A stretch of DNA of 64,000 nt, from contig NC_066286.1 in NCBI RefSeq assembly GCF_905404315.1, positions 9,183,501 through 9,247,500 of the forward strand, in the 5' to 3' direction. Every line of letters begins with the position of its first letter. Within the stretch, counting starts at the first letter, position 1. Under the pieces are notes generated by a model. That model saw only the letters and a program-made list of their open reading frames with translations. It made no database searches and was not told the DNA's origin. Position numbers and translations under genes: made by a program. The DNA comes from Leptidea sinapis (taxonomy: Eukaryota > Arthropoda > Insecta > Lepidoptera > Pieridae). Positions 22,301 to 26,465 of the stretch are shown here, piece by piece.

Positions 22301-23937
22301 CTCCCTTTCCCCTTTTATCCCCTCCCTTTCCCCTTTCACCCCTCCCTTTCCCATTTCACCCCTCTCTTTCCCATTTCACTCCCTCCCTTTCCCCTTTCAC
22401 CCCCTTTCGGTCCGCAGTTTTATCACCGTTAGGTACATGTCTTGATATTTTCGTGCTATGACTGCTTTGTTTTGGAAGTTTTCATTGTTAAGTTTTGACT
22501 TTTGTTGTTAATAGTTCTGTAGTTACTGTTGTTCTGTGTCACTATAATAGTACTGCCAGTAAAATAAATACATTTTTTTACTTAAACCAGATTCTTTCAT
22601 TGATTTTTCATAATTATAATAATAATAATCAGCACACAACACCTTTACATCTATAATTTATTTATTAAAGCCTATTACAATATTAAAAGTATTACTAATT
22701 TATTTACAATATTTTTTATATATCATCCCACTGCTGGGCAATGGCCTCCCCCTTCTTTTTCCATTGGTCCTTATTGTATGTTGTGCGTGACCACATCACT
22801 CCTTCGTAATTTACTAGGTCGTCTCTCCATCTAGCAACCAACCCAGTGGACAACATCTATAATGCTAACTAAATAAATCGTAGTTTATTTATTAATAATC
22901 ATATCCTAGTGATGCTTGTTTTGCACACCGTAACAAAGCGACGATGTGACGTCATTGACGACAGCTCCAGAGATAATATTACAGTATATATTATGTAAGT
23001 ACAGCAAACACCGTAACAGTACGCATTCAAATAGAGTGTCTTTCTTTTGGTAAGTTTCTCTTTCTAAAAATCATTATGTGTTTTCTTTTAAAACATGATC
23101 CGAAAAAATGTTCAAAACAAATCTGTTACGTAATTCAAGACAATTACAAGACGTTTATGTGGTAATTGCTAGTATAACATTAATGACCCTCTTTCCCACC
23201 GATTGCGATCTTAATTAAATTATGTTTGTAACAAAATTTTATATAAACAAATAAAATTCATAATAATTGTAGATATTATTGCGAACGTAGTCATGTTAAT
23301 AAATCATTGTTCTCTAACTATATTTTTTTTGTTATAATCATCAAGGATATTTGTTATGAGAATAAAAGATAATAGTTATTTATGCAACTGTTGTGTAATA
23401 AGGTGTATTAAAACACGAATGTGGGTTTATCATAATAGTATGACATGAGTGTTTTAATACCTAATTATCAACAGGTGCATACAACACTTTATCTACACCC
23501 ATAATATGAATCCTCTATAAAAGATTATGAAACAGTTAGCTTACTGCTAACATTAAAGTAACCATTACAACATCCAAACGAGTGTTGTAATGTTGTACTG
23601 AATTTCATTACAACACTCGTTTGGATGATGTAATGGTTATTAGCACATTGGGTGTTTTAATGTTGGTAATAAGCTGTTTTAGAATCTTTAATAGAGTATT
23701 TAAAGCATGGGTGTAGATAAAAAAGTAATAAGCTTCAATCACTTGTTTTCTTTGTTCAGGTTTCGCTGCATAGCACCGTACCCGCCCAATTCCGAGTACG
23801 AATTGGAGCTAAAAGTTGACGACATAGTGATCGTCTGCAAAAAACGCGGGGACGGTTGGTACAAGGGGACTCTTCAGCGGACGGGCAGGACAGGACTGTT
23901 CCCGGCTTCATTTGTGCAGAGTTACCCGAACGATTGA
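1201..23937 (+). CDS. POSH: POSH (Plenty of SH3s), E3 ubiquitin ligase / JNK scaffold, 5' end missing
   Basis: Twelve exons join in one frame with GT-AG introns: 1201-1315, 2802-2901, 3700-3826, 8642-8717, 9664-10556, 11017-11201, 13091-13230, 14140-14269, 15890-15957, 16804-16979, 18550-18681, 23760-23937. After the first base, which completes a codon, this gives 772 residues and a TGA. Seen: the C-terminal half of SH3-1 (GMFPINYV), SH3-2 (ALYDF, ENWAEG, GIFPIAFVE), SH3-3 (ALYPY, DGWYKG, GVFPGNYV) and SH3-4 (DGWYKGTLQRTGRTGLFPAS). Known of the family: POSH/SH3RF proteins carry an N-terminal RING and four SH3 domains in this spacing; they scaffold Rac, MLK/TAK1 and JNK, and ubiquitinate partners. 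The RING and the first half of SH3-1 must lie left of base 1. A roughly 300-codon S/T/N-rich insert separates SH3-2 from SH3-3. Introns are repeat-filled; the last is about 5.1 kb. The assignment is very likely; some exon edges are inferred from splice consensus alone. Confidence 0.95.
1316..2801 (+). other. POSH intron
   Basis: An intron of about 1.5 kb. The only recognisable content is the LINE fragment at 1996-2512; the remainder is AT-rich DNA with no supported feature. Confidence 0.6.
1996..2512 (+). mobile_element. LINE ORF2 C-terminal fragment
   Basis: Plus-strand frames read as the tail of a non-LTR reverse transcriptase protein: RLRAGVGKCKANLARWGF, then DTECIC, DWMPCVP and AVAAFWAARI before a stop. 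The Cys-rich tail and final FWAARI are typical of insect LINE C-termini. Frames shift several times, so it is a dead copy inside a POSH intron. Confidence 0.65.
2802..2901 (+). CDS. POSH: POSH exon: linker and first half of SH3-2
   Basis: Acceptor cttgtag, donor G|gtatgt. The peptide VVVPLPTPTALCKALYDFRM has the short proline linker followed by the ALYDF motif that opens an SH3 domain, then EEGCLAFDK. It ends in phase 1. The linker plus 'CKALYDF' matches the POSH layout, where SH3-1 and SH3-2 are almost back to back. Confidence 0.95.
2902..3699 (+). other. POSH intron, no recognised content
   Basis: About 800 bases of AT-rich intron between the two halves of SH3-2. I see no repeat end, RNA gene or credible ORF. 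Confidence 0.6.
3700..3826 (+). CDS. POSH: POSH exon: second half of SH3-2
   Basis: Acceptor tgttccag, donor gtaata. The split glycine codon gives GAIIKVERRVDENWAEGRVE, then RLGIFPIAFVELNHAARMLL. The ENWAEG and GIFPI.FVE blocks are strongly POSH-like. It ends in phase 2 (AA), completed by T of the next exon to Asn. An in-frame TAA follows two codons past the donor, so splicing here is required. Confidence 0.95.
4493..4592. repeat. (CA)n-rich microsatellite, interrupted
   Basis: About 100 bases of acac/acat/acaa units, with a second pure (CA) run at 4711-4731. Confidence 0.9.
4953..5230 (+). mobile_element. tRNA-derived SINE, family 1
   Basis: The head looks like a tRNA: A-box-like tggccgagtggttagcg and B-box-like ggtttcgaatccc about 45 bases apart, followed by a tail of tatttatg repeats and 'gcttaacttggggcaagata'. 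It is a SINE and not a tRNA gene, because the same head and tail recur at 7797-8038, 41278-41430 and 60243-60682 and the acceptor stem does not pair well. Confidence 0.8.
5475..6951. mobile_element. DNA transposon-like element with ~65-70-bp inverted ends
   Basis: The left arm (5475-5541) and right arm (6881-6951) are reverse complements over most of their length, sharing the core 'aaaacgcgtgtaattgtaac' and inner 'ttgcgtaaaagtt'. The interior (about 1.3 kb) has no recognisable transposase. It contains 'gcctctacacgaggcatcct', a small palindrome near 6545. Likely a non-autonomous element; exact ends and target duplication are unclear. Confidence 0.6.
7797..8038 (-). mobile_element. tRNA-derived SINE, family 1
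   Basis: A reverse-strand copy: the tail 'cccaagttaagcatatatag' is at the left, and the head 'gggattcgaaaccgggaccg...ccactcggctatacaggtcg' is at the right. It is inverted relative to the copy at 4953-5230 in the same intron, so the pre-mRNA could fold between them. Confidence 0.8.
8357..8432. repeat. (CA)n microsatellite
   Basis: Runs of cacacacaca interrupted by ata, ccc and gtgta, about 200 bases before the next POSH exon. Confidence 0.9.
8642..8717 (+). CDS. POSH: POSH exon: linker after SH3-2
   Basis: Acceptor tgttttcag, donor gtaggt. After the split Asn it reads TPVNRQVPPIPDQSRNAHSD and then HRHSQ in phase 0. There is no domain; the proline-containing linker resembles an SH3-ligand-like stretch. 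Both splice phases agree with the neighbouring exons. Confidence 0.9.
8718..9663 (+). other. POSH intron
   Basis: An intron of about 950 bases. It contains the LINE fragment at 8937-9290; I see nothing else that can be supported. Confidence 0.6.
8937..9290 (-). mobile_element. LINE ORF2 fragment
   Basis: The reverse strand reads FEMWCWRRMLRIPWTAYRTN, then SILKQL and ILWPHCTTR, the conserved stretch after the RT domain of insect LINEs. A stop and frame breaks are present. It lies antisense inside the POSH intron. Confidence 0.75.
9664..10556 (+). CDS. POSH: POSH exon: long low-complexity S/T/N-rich linker
   Basis: Acceptor acttccag, donor AG|gtaagt; 893 bases, 297 codons open throughout. It starts HPQRYQQLSISTPSSAQGNY, then runs through Ser/Thr/Asn-rich sequence (SSDSSSSMNTPSVGSTTTPN), a block with PDSLLNFGLGLQAALSPAHS, and a basic His-rich end (ARHRDHREKRHSLTP). 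Linkers between SH3-2 and SH3-3 are variable in POSH proteins. The long reading frame on the opposite strand is a shadow of this exon. The first ATG in this frame is internal and is not a start. Confidence 0.93.
10557..11016 (+). other. POSH intron holding one repeat
   Basis: Begins with the common lepidopteran repeat piece 'tacccgcgacttcgttcgcg' and then a repeat (10627-10980) that recurs, interrupted, at 11793-12465. Confidence 0.6.
10627..10980 (+). repeat. Dispersed repeat A, intact copy
   Basis: Starts ttgaccaaaaaatcatgttg and ends near 'gtctgattaaaccagtaacc'. The same order of blocks is found at 11793-12465, where a roughly 340-base insertion splits it. No coding capacity; the family was not identified. 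Confidence 0.7.
11017..11201 (+). CDS. POSH: POSH exon: basic linker and first half of SH3-3
   Basis: Acceptor cgctttcag, donor G|gtttgt. It reads HSAEILATSLLDHTPERDRD, an Arg/Glu-rich run, then PAAYVALYPYKPQKPDELEL and KKG. ALYPYKP with DELEL is the opening of POSH SH3-3. It ends in phase 1. Confidence 0.95.
11293..11395 (+). mobile_element. tRNA-derived SINE, family 2 (partial)
   Basis: A tRNA-like head: ggttggctcagtcgataaga (A box) and cggtttctagtcccgcatt (B box), then the shared tail 'gttcataaattttgattaca'. Other copies are at 13895, 16240-16770, 26257 and 32915. Confidence 0.75.
11793..12465 (+). repeat. Dispersed repeat A, split copy
   Basis: Left part 11793-11975 and right part 12316-12465 match the intact copy at 10627-10980. 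The insert is a LINE 3'-end fragment. The whole copy lies between two direct repeats of about 40-60 bases beginning ggcaggagtttcaa at 11723 and 12469. Confidence 0.7.
11976..12315 (-). mobile_element. LINE 3'-end fragment with TTTGAT tail
   Basis: Reads on the reverse strand into 'gaataaagttattttgattt'. The block 'aagtagcaagaaactcattg' is shared with 52394-52625, 60010-60235 and 62519-62650. It has no ORF and is inserted in repeat A. Confidence 0.6.
12752..12930 (+). pseudogene. THAP-domain N-terminus, probable P-element 5' relic
   Basis: A TATA box (tataaatag, 12752-12760) is followed 83 bases later by ATG at 12843, reading MVRCCVLRCISDSERTLVLY and then stopping at 12932. M-V-x-C-C-V-x-x-C is the start of a THAP zinc finger; the rest of the domain is lost. 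P-element-type transposases begin with THAP, and such a transposase relic lies at 35756-38409. It is inside a POSH intron on the same strand. Confidence 0.45.
13091..13230 (+). CDS. POSH: POSH exon: second half of SH3-3
   Basis: Acceptor atggcag (weak pyrimidine tract), donor gtacat. The split Gly joins to GVYTVRERCRDGWYKGWCER, then SGVFPGNYVAPLTPLPTARI. The DGWYKG and GVFPGNYV blocks complete the third SH3. GC-rich against its AT-rich surroundings. Ends in phase 0. Confidence 0.95.
13231..14139 (+). other. POSH intron
   Basis: About 900 bases, AT-rich. The right half holds a family 2 SINE (13895-14055). Nothing else is supported. Confidence 0.6.
13895..14055 (+). mobile_element. tRNA-derived SINE, family 2
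   Basis: Leader 'gagccacaacctgagagttg', then the tRNA-like head ggttggctcagttgatgagc and gggttcgagtcccgcatcg (the best-kept B box in the window), then the 'ttttggttcaaattta' tail. It ends about 85 bases before the next POSH exon. Confidence 0.8.
14140..14269 (+). CDS. POSH: POSH exon: Ala/Pro-rich linker
   Basis: Acceptor gattccag, donor G|gtatag. It reads SIPSPSATNTKAAPVVVAAA, then PDAPPRANSPLANA. A low-complexity linker between SH3-3 and SH3-4 with no domain. GC-rich and open in the expected phase. Confidence 0.88.
14325..14600 (+). mobile_element. SINE-like repeat, family 4
   Basis: Starts gaggacaaacgagcgtacgg and continues 'agtgatcaccgccgcccaca', 'aatcacaagagcgttgccgg' and a tail block 'ccagatggtggggatgatat'. 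The first half recurs at 32195-32390 and 44430-44765; the tail block recurs at 52200-52260. Confidence 0.7.
15338..15396 (-). mobile_element. Short RTE-like LINE 3' end
   Basis: 'atcatcatggtttcagccgg' then 'agacgtccactgctggacaa': the reverse complement of the 3' end at 838-1105, with an (ATC)n-type tail. Only about 55 bases were copied, as in strong 5' truncation. Confidence 0.7.
15890..15957 (+). CDS. POSH: POSH exon: Gln-rich linker
   Basis: Acceptor tcatacag, donor gttagt. It reads GQPLSYPWHLQTQTQQAAAR and SDK in phase 0. Only 68 bases. Supported by matching phases on both sides and continuous coding; there is no domain. Confidence 0.85.
16240..16490 (-). mobile_element. tRNA-derived SINE, family 2, two reverse pieces
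   Basis: 'atttgttacgtttttaaagt' and 'gcaggactcgaaaccgcgat', then a second start 'aagatgcgggactcgaaccc'. These are reverse complements of the family 2 tail and B box. Confidence 0.7.
16545..16765 (+). mobile_element. tRNA-derived SINE, family 2
   Basis: Leader 'taagagcgacatcaaaagtg', then 'gagccacaacctgagagttg', a decayed tRNA head with 'gaggtcacgttttctagtgc', and the tail 'gttcataaattttggttaca'. It ends about 40 bases before the next POSH acceptor and may overlap its branch-point region. Confidence 0.75.
16804..16979 (+). CDS. POSH: POSH exon: linker with YSMDNPVFED motif
   Basis: Acceptor accttccacag, donor CG|gtaagt. It reads SKDKSKPDKSSISTGVSLMK, RLAAMKKCKSPPPVSAGYSM and DNPVFEDNTTVAHYPVHVR. 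The Pro-rich KSPPP and the MDNPVFED stretch are compact motifs in an otherwise variable linker and may bind partners (inference). It ends in phase 2. Confidence 0.92.
17085..17437 (+). mobile_element. Non-autonomous Helitron, family H1, full length
   Basis: 5' end TCTATATATATAAATATGAA preceded by A; 3' end gtctgtcgggtcagCTAG followed by T, fitting Helitron insertion between A and T without target duplication. About 353 bases. Related copies: 31415-31790, 40345-40540 and 61635 onward. Confidence 0.85.
17976..18200 (+). mobile_element. SINE-like repeat, family 3
   Basis: 'gtctgaagggcgccgtagct', 'actgggcaaatgagacttaa', an internal inverted pair (agtgccgctcag / ctgagcggcact), 'accatcagctgaacgtcctg', and an A-run end 'ttataaaaaaaaa'. 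5'-truncated. At least eight other copies are in the window. Confidence 0.8.
18550..18681 (+). CDS. POSH: POSH exon not visible as a long ORF: linker just before SH3-4
   Basis: 132 bases, GC-rich in AT-rich intron. Phase-2 entry from exon 16804-16979 gives VHVR then SGSCPSQLLRTLPGQSAPSG, ending KDRSHDHRMH and a split Arg that joins FRCIAPYPP of the terminal exon. Entry and exit phases both fit, so it can be included or skipped without breaking the frame. The acceptor (gaacag) lacks a strong pyrimidine tract; in-frame alternatives start at 18598 or 18607. The donor is gtttga, which is weak. The peptide reads like a POSH linker; I rate it likely coding, with its 5' edge uncertain. Confidence 0.7.
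18734..18947 (+). mobile_element. Non-autonomous hAT-type element
   Basis: Ends catagtttctcaacc and gttgagaacctata are near-perfect inverted ends of the hAT 'gttctcaac' type. Flanks ctcttgat and ctctagat match 7 of 8 as a target duplication. The interior has 'gcccacaagggggcgttatcgccc'. A second copy is at 60931-61165. Confidence 0.8.
19069..19168. other. Hairpin with 23-bp stem and 34-base loop
   Basis: Arms 19079-19101 and 19136-19158 pair over 23 positions with a single G-U; the outer 'aaaagct' and 'agctttt' extend it after a small internal loop. Size and shape resemble a pre-miRNA, but a short foldback transposon is equally possible. Confidence 0.6.
19430..19952 (-). mobile_element. Tc1-like transposon relic (C-terminal transposase and one inverted end)
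   Basis: The reverse strand reads LWPARSLELNPIQHIGHMLK and KIRTGVDPANP, the conserved block around the last catalytic Asp/Glu of Tc1-like transposases (where 'P' of SPDLNP is now L). The presumed terminal repeat is ccaagctttcgtgcccctga at about 19930-19950. The N-terminal part is missing and frames are broken. Confidence 0.65.
20874..21192 (+). mobile_element. PIF/Harbinger-type MITE, TSD TTA
   Basis: 319 bases with inverted ends CGGCCGTTC and GAACGGCCG; 'cccaatat' also recurs inside the right end as 'atattg'. Flanked by TTA on both sides. A 3-base TWA target duplication is characteristic of PIF/Harbinger elements. An inverted relative lies at 24079-24395; fragments are at 55795 and 62690. 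Confidence 0.85.
21507..21806 (+). mobile_element. SINE-like repeat, family 3
   Basis: Long copy with its 5' part: 'gactcctttgtacaagatgc', 'acaacggcgcctttttctgt', 'gtttcggtctgaagggcacc', 'tatcatcagctgaacgtcct', A-rich end 'atcataaaaat'. Confidence 0.8.
21870..21998 (+). mobile_element. SINE-like repeat, family 3, 5'-truncated
   Basis: Starts at 'gcaattgtagtgccgctcag', keeps the internal inverted pair and the end 'cgtcccttattttcataatt'. It is a second insertion directly after the copy at 21507-21806. Confidence 0.75.
22290..22405. repeat. Pyrimidine-rich minisatellite, ~20-22-bp unit
   Basis: About five imperfect units of the type cctccctttcccctttcacc. The strand asymmetry is complete: the plus strand is almost all C and T. 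Confidence 0.85.
22725..22845 (-). mobile_element. LINE 3'-end fragment
   Basis: 'cccactgctgggcaatggcc' and 'tttactaggtcgtctctcca' are the reverse complement of an RTE-type LINE C-terminus of another subfamily. Short and non-coding. Confidence 0.5.
23395..23470. repeat. Inverted repeat around 'gtgttttaatacct'
   Basis: taaggtgtattaaaacac (left) faces gtgttttaatacctaatta (right) across about 34 bases. Probably part of the same foldback complex as 23490-23719. Confidence 0.6.
23490..23719. mobile_element. Foldback element just upstream of the last POSH exon
   Basis: Outer ends tatctacaccc and gggtgtagata; inner arms 23559-23592 and 23606-23639 pair 33 of 34 positions around a 13-base loop (inner motif catccaaacgagtgttgtaa). 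The arms between are partly paired. The right end stops 40 bases before the POSH acceptor. Confidence 0.75.
23760..23937 (+). CDS. POSH: POSH terminal exon: SH3-4 and stop
   Basis: Acceptor tttgttcag, stop TGA at 23935-23937. The split Arg joins FRCIAPYPPNSEYELELKVD, DIVIVCKKRGDGWYKGTLQR and TGRTGLFPASFVQSYPND. A complete SH3: APYPP (ALYDY position), DGWYKG Trp, GLFPASFV. SH3-4 ends only a few residues before the C-terminus, as is normal for POSH. The ATG at 23707 in the same frame is intronic. Confidence 0.97.
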
Positions 23938-24078
23938 CTAGATAAATGATTTAGAACTACTTGAAATTTGGTCAAATTTTAGAACTTTTTATAATTAATT
24001 ACTAGGCCCCGCTCTGTACAGGTTTTCTGATCATGAAAAACTGTTCAGAGTGACCCCATATAAAGTATAATCCATTAA

Positions 24079-24395
24079 CAGCCGTTCCCAATATACTATC
24101 GACAGATACAGATAAAACCTTTTACTGTCAGTAATTAGATGTCAATAATCTGAAGCTGTCCCAATATACCCGATAAGTCGTTCTTATCGCCTTATATTGG
24201 GACGAGTGAATTGCAATTTCCATACAAACTTCTATCGCTGGTAAGCTATACGTCCTCCCATTGACAGTCAGCGTGTACGGATAAGATGAGTTACCGTCAA
24301 TTAGTTTTTTTGGGGACAGAAAAGTCAATGATAGTTACGATTTTTTATCTCAAGTAGGCAACAATCGGAGATAGACTGAATATTGGGAACGGCCG
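24079..24395 (-). mobile_element. PIF/Harbinger-type MITE in the POSH 3'UTR, TSD TAA
   Basis: 317 bases, ends CAGCCGTTC and GAACGGCCG, flanked by TAA on both sides. Its sequence is the reverse complement of the copy at 20874-21192 along nearly its full length. Confidence 0.85.
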
Positions 24396-24474
24396 TAAAT
24401 CTACATAAAACTACCCAAAAAGGTTAGGAACGCTGCCTGGTACATATTTTATAACGTTCTGTACATAAATACTC

Positions 24475-24480
24475 AATAAA
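24475..24480 (+). terminator. POSH: Polyadenylation signal AATAAA (POSH)
   Basis: First canonical AATAAA after the POSH stop codon, 538 bases downstream. Confidence 0.5.
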
Positions 24481-25129
24481 ATTATTAATTCGGTGAATTT
24501 TCTTATTGAAAAGTTGCGTATAAGTTATGGTTTGTTCAGGTTTTTTAATAATGACATTCTGTACACTGCCCGAAATAAATTAAATCCATTCTTATTATAC
24601 ATTTTATTACATTTCTTATCATTTATACACTTTATTCAAATTTTACAGCGTGTATAAAAATGTGTTTTTGTGAACGCAATAATGTCGGTAATAATTATTG
24701 TAATGCGATTTTGAGCTTTAGTATCTCGACGTTTTTAATACAGTGAGTCTTATAGACTAAAAAATATGTCGTCAGTTCGTCATATGCTAATCTAATGAAT
24801 TTATTTAATTGCAACTTTTATAAAATGGCAACTTTTTTTTGGCAGCTAGTAAAGAATTCGTTCGACGATTTTCAAGACAAGTTGTAAGTTCATTAGATAT
24901 GAATCTTTAAATGTGTATAAAATATATGTTAGGGTGCAGTTAGTTCGTTATTTATCGAATAATTTTAGAACTTAACTAGATTTATTTGTATATTATCTGT
25001 ATTTCGCATGTTCATCGTTCATCCAACGTTATTGTCACAGGTGGGCAATCAAATAGTATTTTTTAAATGTATTTGCTTTATCCGGGACCTTAAAGGACCT
25101 TTTTTTATGAGAAGAAGTAAGAATACGCG
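24481..25129. other. Intergenic, no recognised content
   Basis: AT-rich; several further AATAAA-like hexamers. No repeat end, RNA gene or ORF that I can support. Confidence 0.5.
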
Positions 25130-25294
25130 CTACAGATATCGCGCGAGTTGAATGCAGAGTTCAGGAATGCGATAGTGATGTGACCTTATTATAATTGATG
25201 ACCATAATCAATGAGTGTGTCGATAAATTTAAACAATGCTATATTAATTTTACCGTTTAATCTAATAATTAAATCTATATTTATAAGAGATATA

Positions 25295-25453
25295 TAGTCC
25301 CTCATCACGATATCTCTGGAACCATAAGCCGTAGAGACTTGAAATTTGGTAGGAATATTCCTTTCGCCGAGTAGAAGTCAGCTAAGAACGGATTTTACGA
25401 AATTCCACCCGCAATTTTTTTTTATTATGAACAGAACAACGTCTGTGGGCTAG
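25295..25453 (+). mobile_element. Helitron relic
   Basis: 'tccctcatcacgatatctct' near the left and the end 'aacaacgtctgtgggCTAG' followed by T. Only the 3' end is convincing. Confidence 0.4.
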
Positions 25454-25720
25454 TCTAAAATATTTGTTCTGCTCTTTCTAAAACATTTTTCGCCATTTCT
25501 CGTGCTTGGCGATCGGCAAAAACGCGGCATCGCAATTTTAGTATTAACGTATAGCACGGTAAGCGTACGATAATTGTCAAGGACGGCACAGCACTATACT
25601 ATAACGCGGGAGGCGAGGAGTGCGGGCAGCGGGGGAGATGCTCCCGCTGCACAGAGTCGTATTTGCACGATCTACGCGGCTAAATAATGTAAATAACTAA
25701 AAAAAACACTTTTTCACAAT

Positions 25721-25751
25721 AAATATATATATATATATATATATATATTTA
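25721..25751. repeat. (AT)n microsatellite
   Basis: About 15 TA units immediately 3' of a GC-rich patch (25610-25680). Confidence 0.9.
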
Positions 25752-25833
25752 AGTGTATATACATTATATATTTACAAAAAAGCAAAATACAATTTTCGGT
25801 CTGTACAAAGGGAAATAACGTAGAAATGCTAGT

Positions 25834-26229
25834 TTATTGGCATTCTTCTTCACTCTCCGATGAACTTTCTGATATATTGTGGTCTGCAGGTGCAAACATG
25901 GCCAAAGTTTCAGGTAAAAATGTTCCAGATTTCCTTTTTTTTACAGTCCGCATGCTACTAAGCATAGGATCAGAAGTAAGAAGAAGGCGATTAAATATAT
26001 CCTGATTACAGCTTTCCCTTGAAAATTTCCTCGCATAATCTTGGCGGTAACATCTAAAATGTTCGTTGCGACCCTCAGCTGCTTCCTCGGAAAGCTGTCC
26101 GATTGGTAATAATCCCTTTTCGATGATGACTGCGCCATGGACTAAAAGTTTGTGCATTGTTGGCGTCATAGGGTGCCAATCATATAGGTCCACATAAACG
26201 CGAGCAGTTTCTGAAGCAAATTTTTGAGT
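25834..26229 (-). CDS. C-terminal exon of an unrecognised, probably transposon-borne protein
   Basis: Open frame of about 130 codons. The apparent ATG at 26193 is probably internal, because the frame stays open upstream to a splice-acceptor-like 'ttaccacag' before 26229, giving TQKFASETARVYVDLYDWHP. Blocks that look conserved rather than random: HPMTPTMHKLLVHG, LLPIGQLSEEAAEGRNEHFR, YARKFSRESCNQDIFNRLLL, TSDP, and an acidic end SESSSESEEECQ. Frame and codons are intact, with no stops. I do not recognise the family; it resembles the tail of a repetitive insect ORF. The 23-bp inverted repeats around it support a transposon origin. No upstream exon was found. Confidence 0.45.
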   Translation of the reverse strand, partial: TQKFASETARVYVDLYDWHPMTPTMHKLLVHGAVIIEKGLLPIGQLSEEAAEGRNEHFRCYRQDYARKFSRESCNQDIFNRLLLTSDPMLSSMRTVKKRKSGTFLPETLAMFAPADHNISESSSESEEECQ

Positions 26230-26256
26230 CTGTGGTAATCAGCGCTCTGACTAGAT

Positions 26257-26440
26257 GAAGCCACAACCTGAGAGTTACAAAGCATACAAATTTTATGACG
26301 ATACGTCCACTCGAAGGGTTAGCTCAGTAGCAGAGCACTGGCACCGAACGCCAGAGATCGCTAAAAAAATATGTTTTCAAATTTTATTTGTGTATTAATC
26401 CTAGAAGTGAGGGTTATCACTTTAAAAACGTAACAAATTG
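26257..26440 (+). mobile_element. tRNA-derived SINE, family 2
   Basis: 'gaagccacaacctgagagtt', a decayed head 'gggttagctcagtagcagag', and the tail 'ctagaagtgagggttatcac' ending 'aacgtaacaaattg'. Confidence 0.75.
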
Positions 26441-26465
26441 CCTTCAACTCGCGCGATATCTGTAG

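Larger units (their letters stand above)
18682..23759 (+). other. Last POSH intron, 5.1 kb, dense in repeats and foldbacks
   Basis: In order: a hAT-type MITE, a 100-base hairpin, a Tc1-like relic, a PIF/Harbinger-type MITE, two family 3 repeats, a pyrimidine minisatellite, a LINE piece, and two foldbacks close to the final acceptor. The remaining stretches (for example 19952-20870, 22410-22720 and 22850-23390) show nothing recognisable. Confidence 0.7.
23938..24480 (+). other. POSH: POSH 3'UTR up to first AATAAA
   Basis: No AATAAA occurs between the stop and the MITE at 24079; the first clear one is at 24475-24480. The MITE is therefore probably in the mature 3'UTR. Later signals cannot be excluded. 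Confidence 0.55.
25130..26465 (-). mobile_element. Possible DNA transposon bounded by 23-bp perfect inverted repeats
   Basis: 25130-25152 and 26443-26465 are exact reverse complements over 23 bases (core acagatatcgcgcgagttga). Between them lie a Helitron piece, an AT microsatellite, the ORF exon 25834-26229 on the reverse strand and a family 2 SINE. No target duplication could be identified. Confidence 0.45.

Noticed and set aside
22290..22405. Telomere-like or CRISPR-like repeat array
   Set aside because: Units are imperfect, contiguous and pyrimidine-only, without spacers; it is a minisatellite.
23707..23759. In-frame ATG upstream of the last POSH exon as a separate gene start
   Set aside because: A good acceptor (tttgttcag) and phase match show that this part is intron; the upstream codons belong to a foldback and AT-rich DNA.
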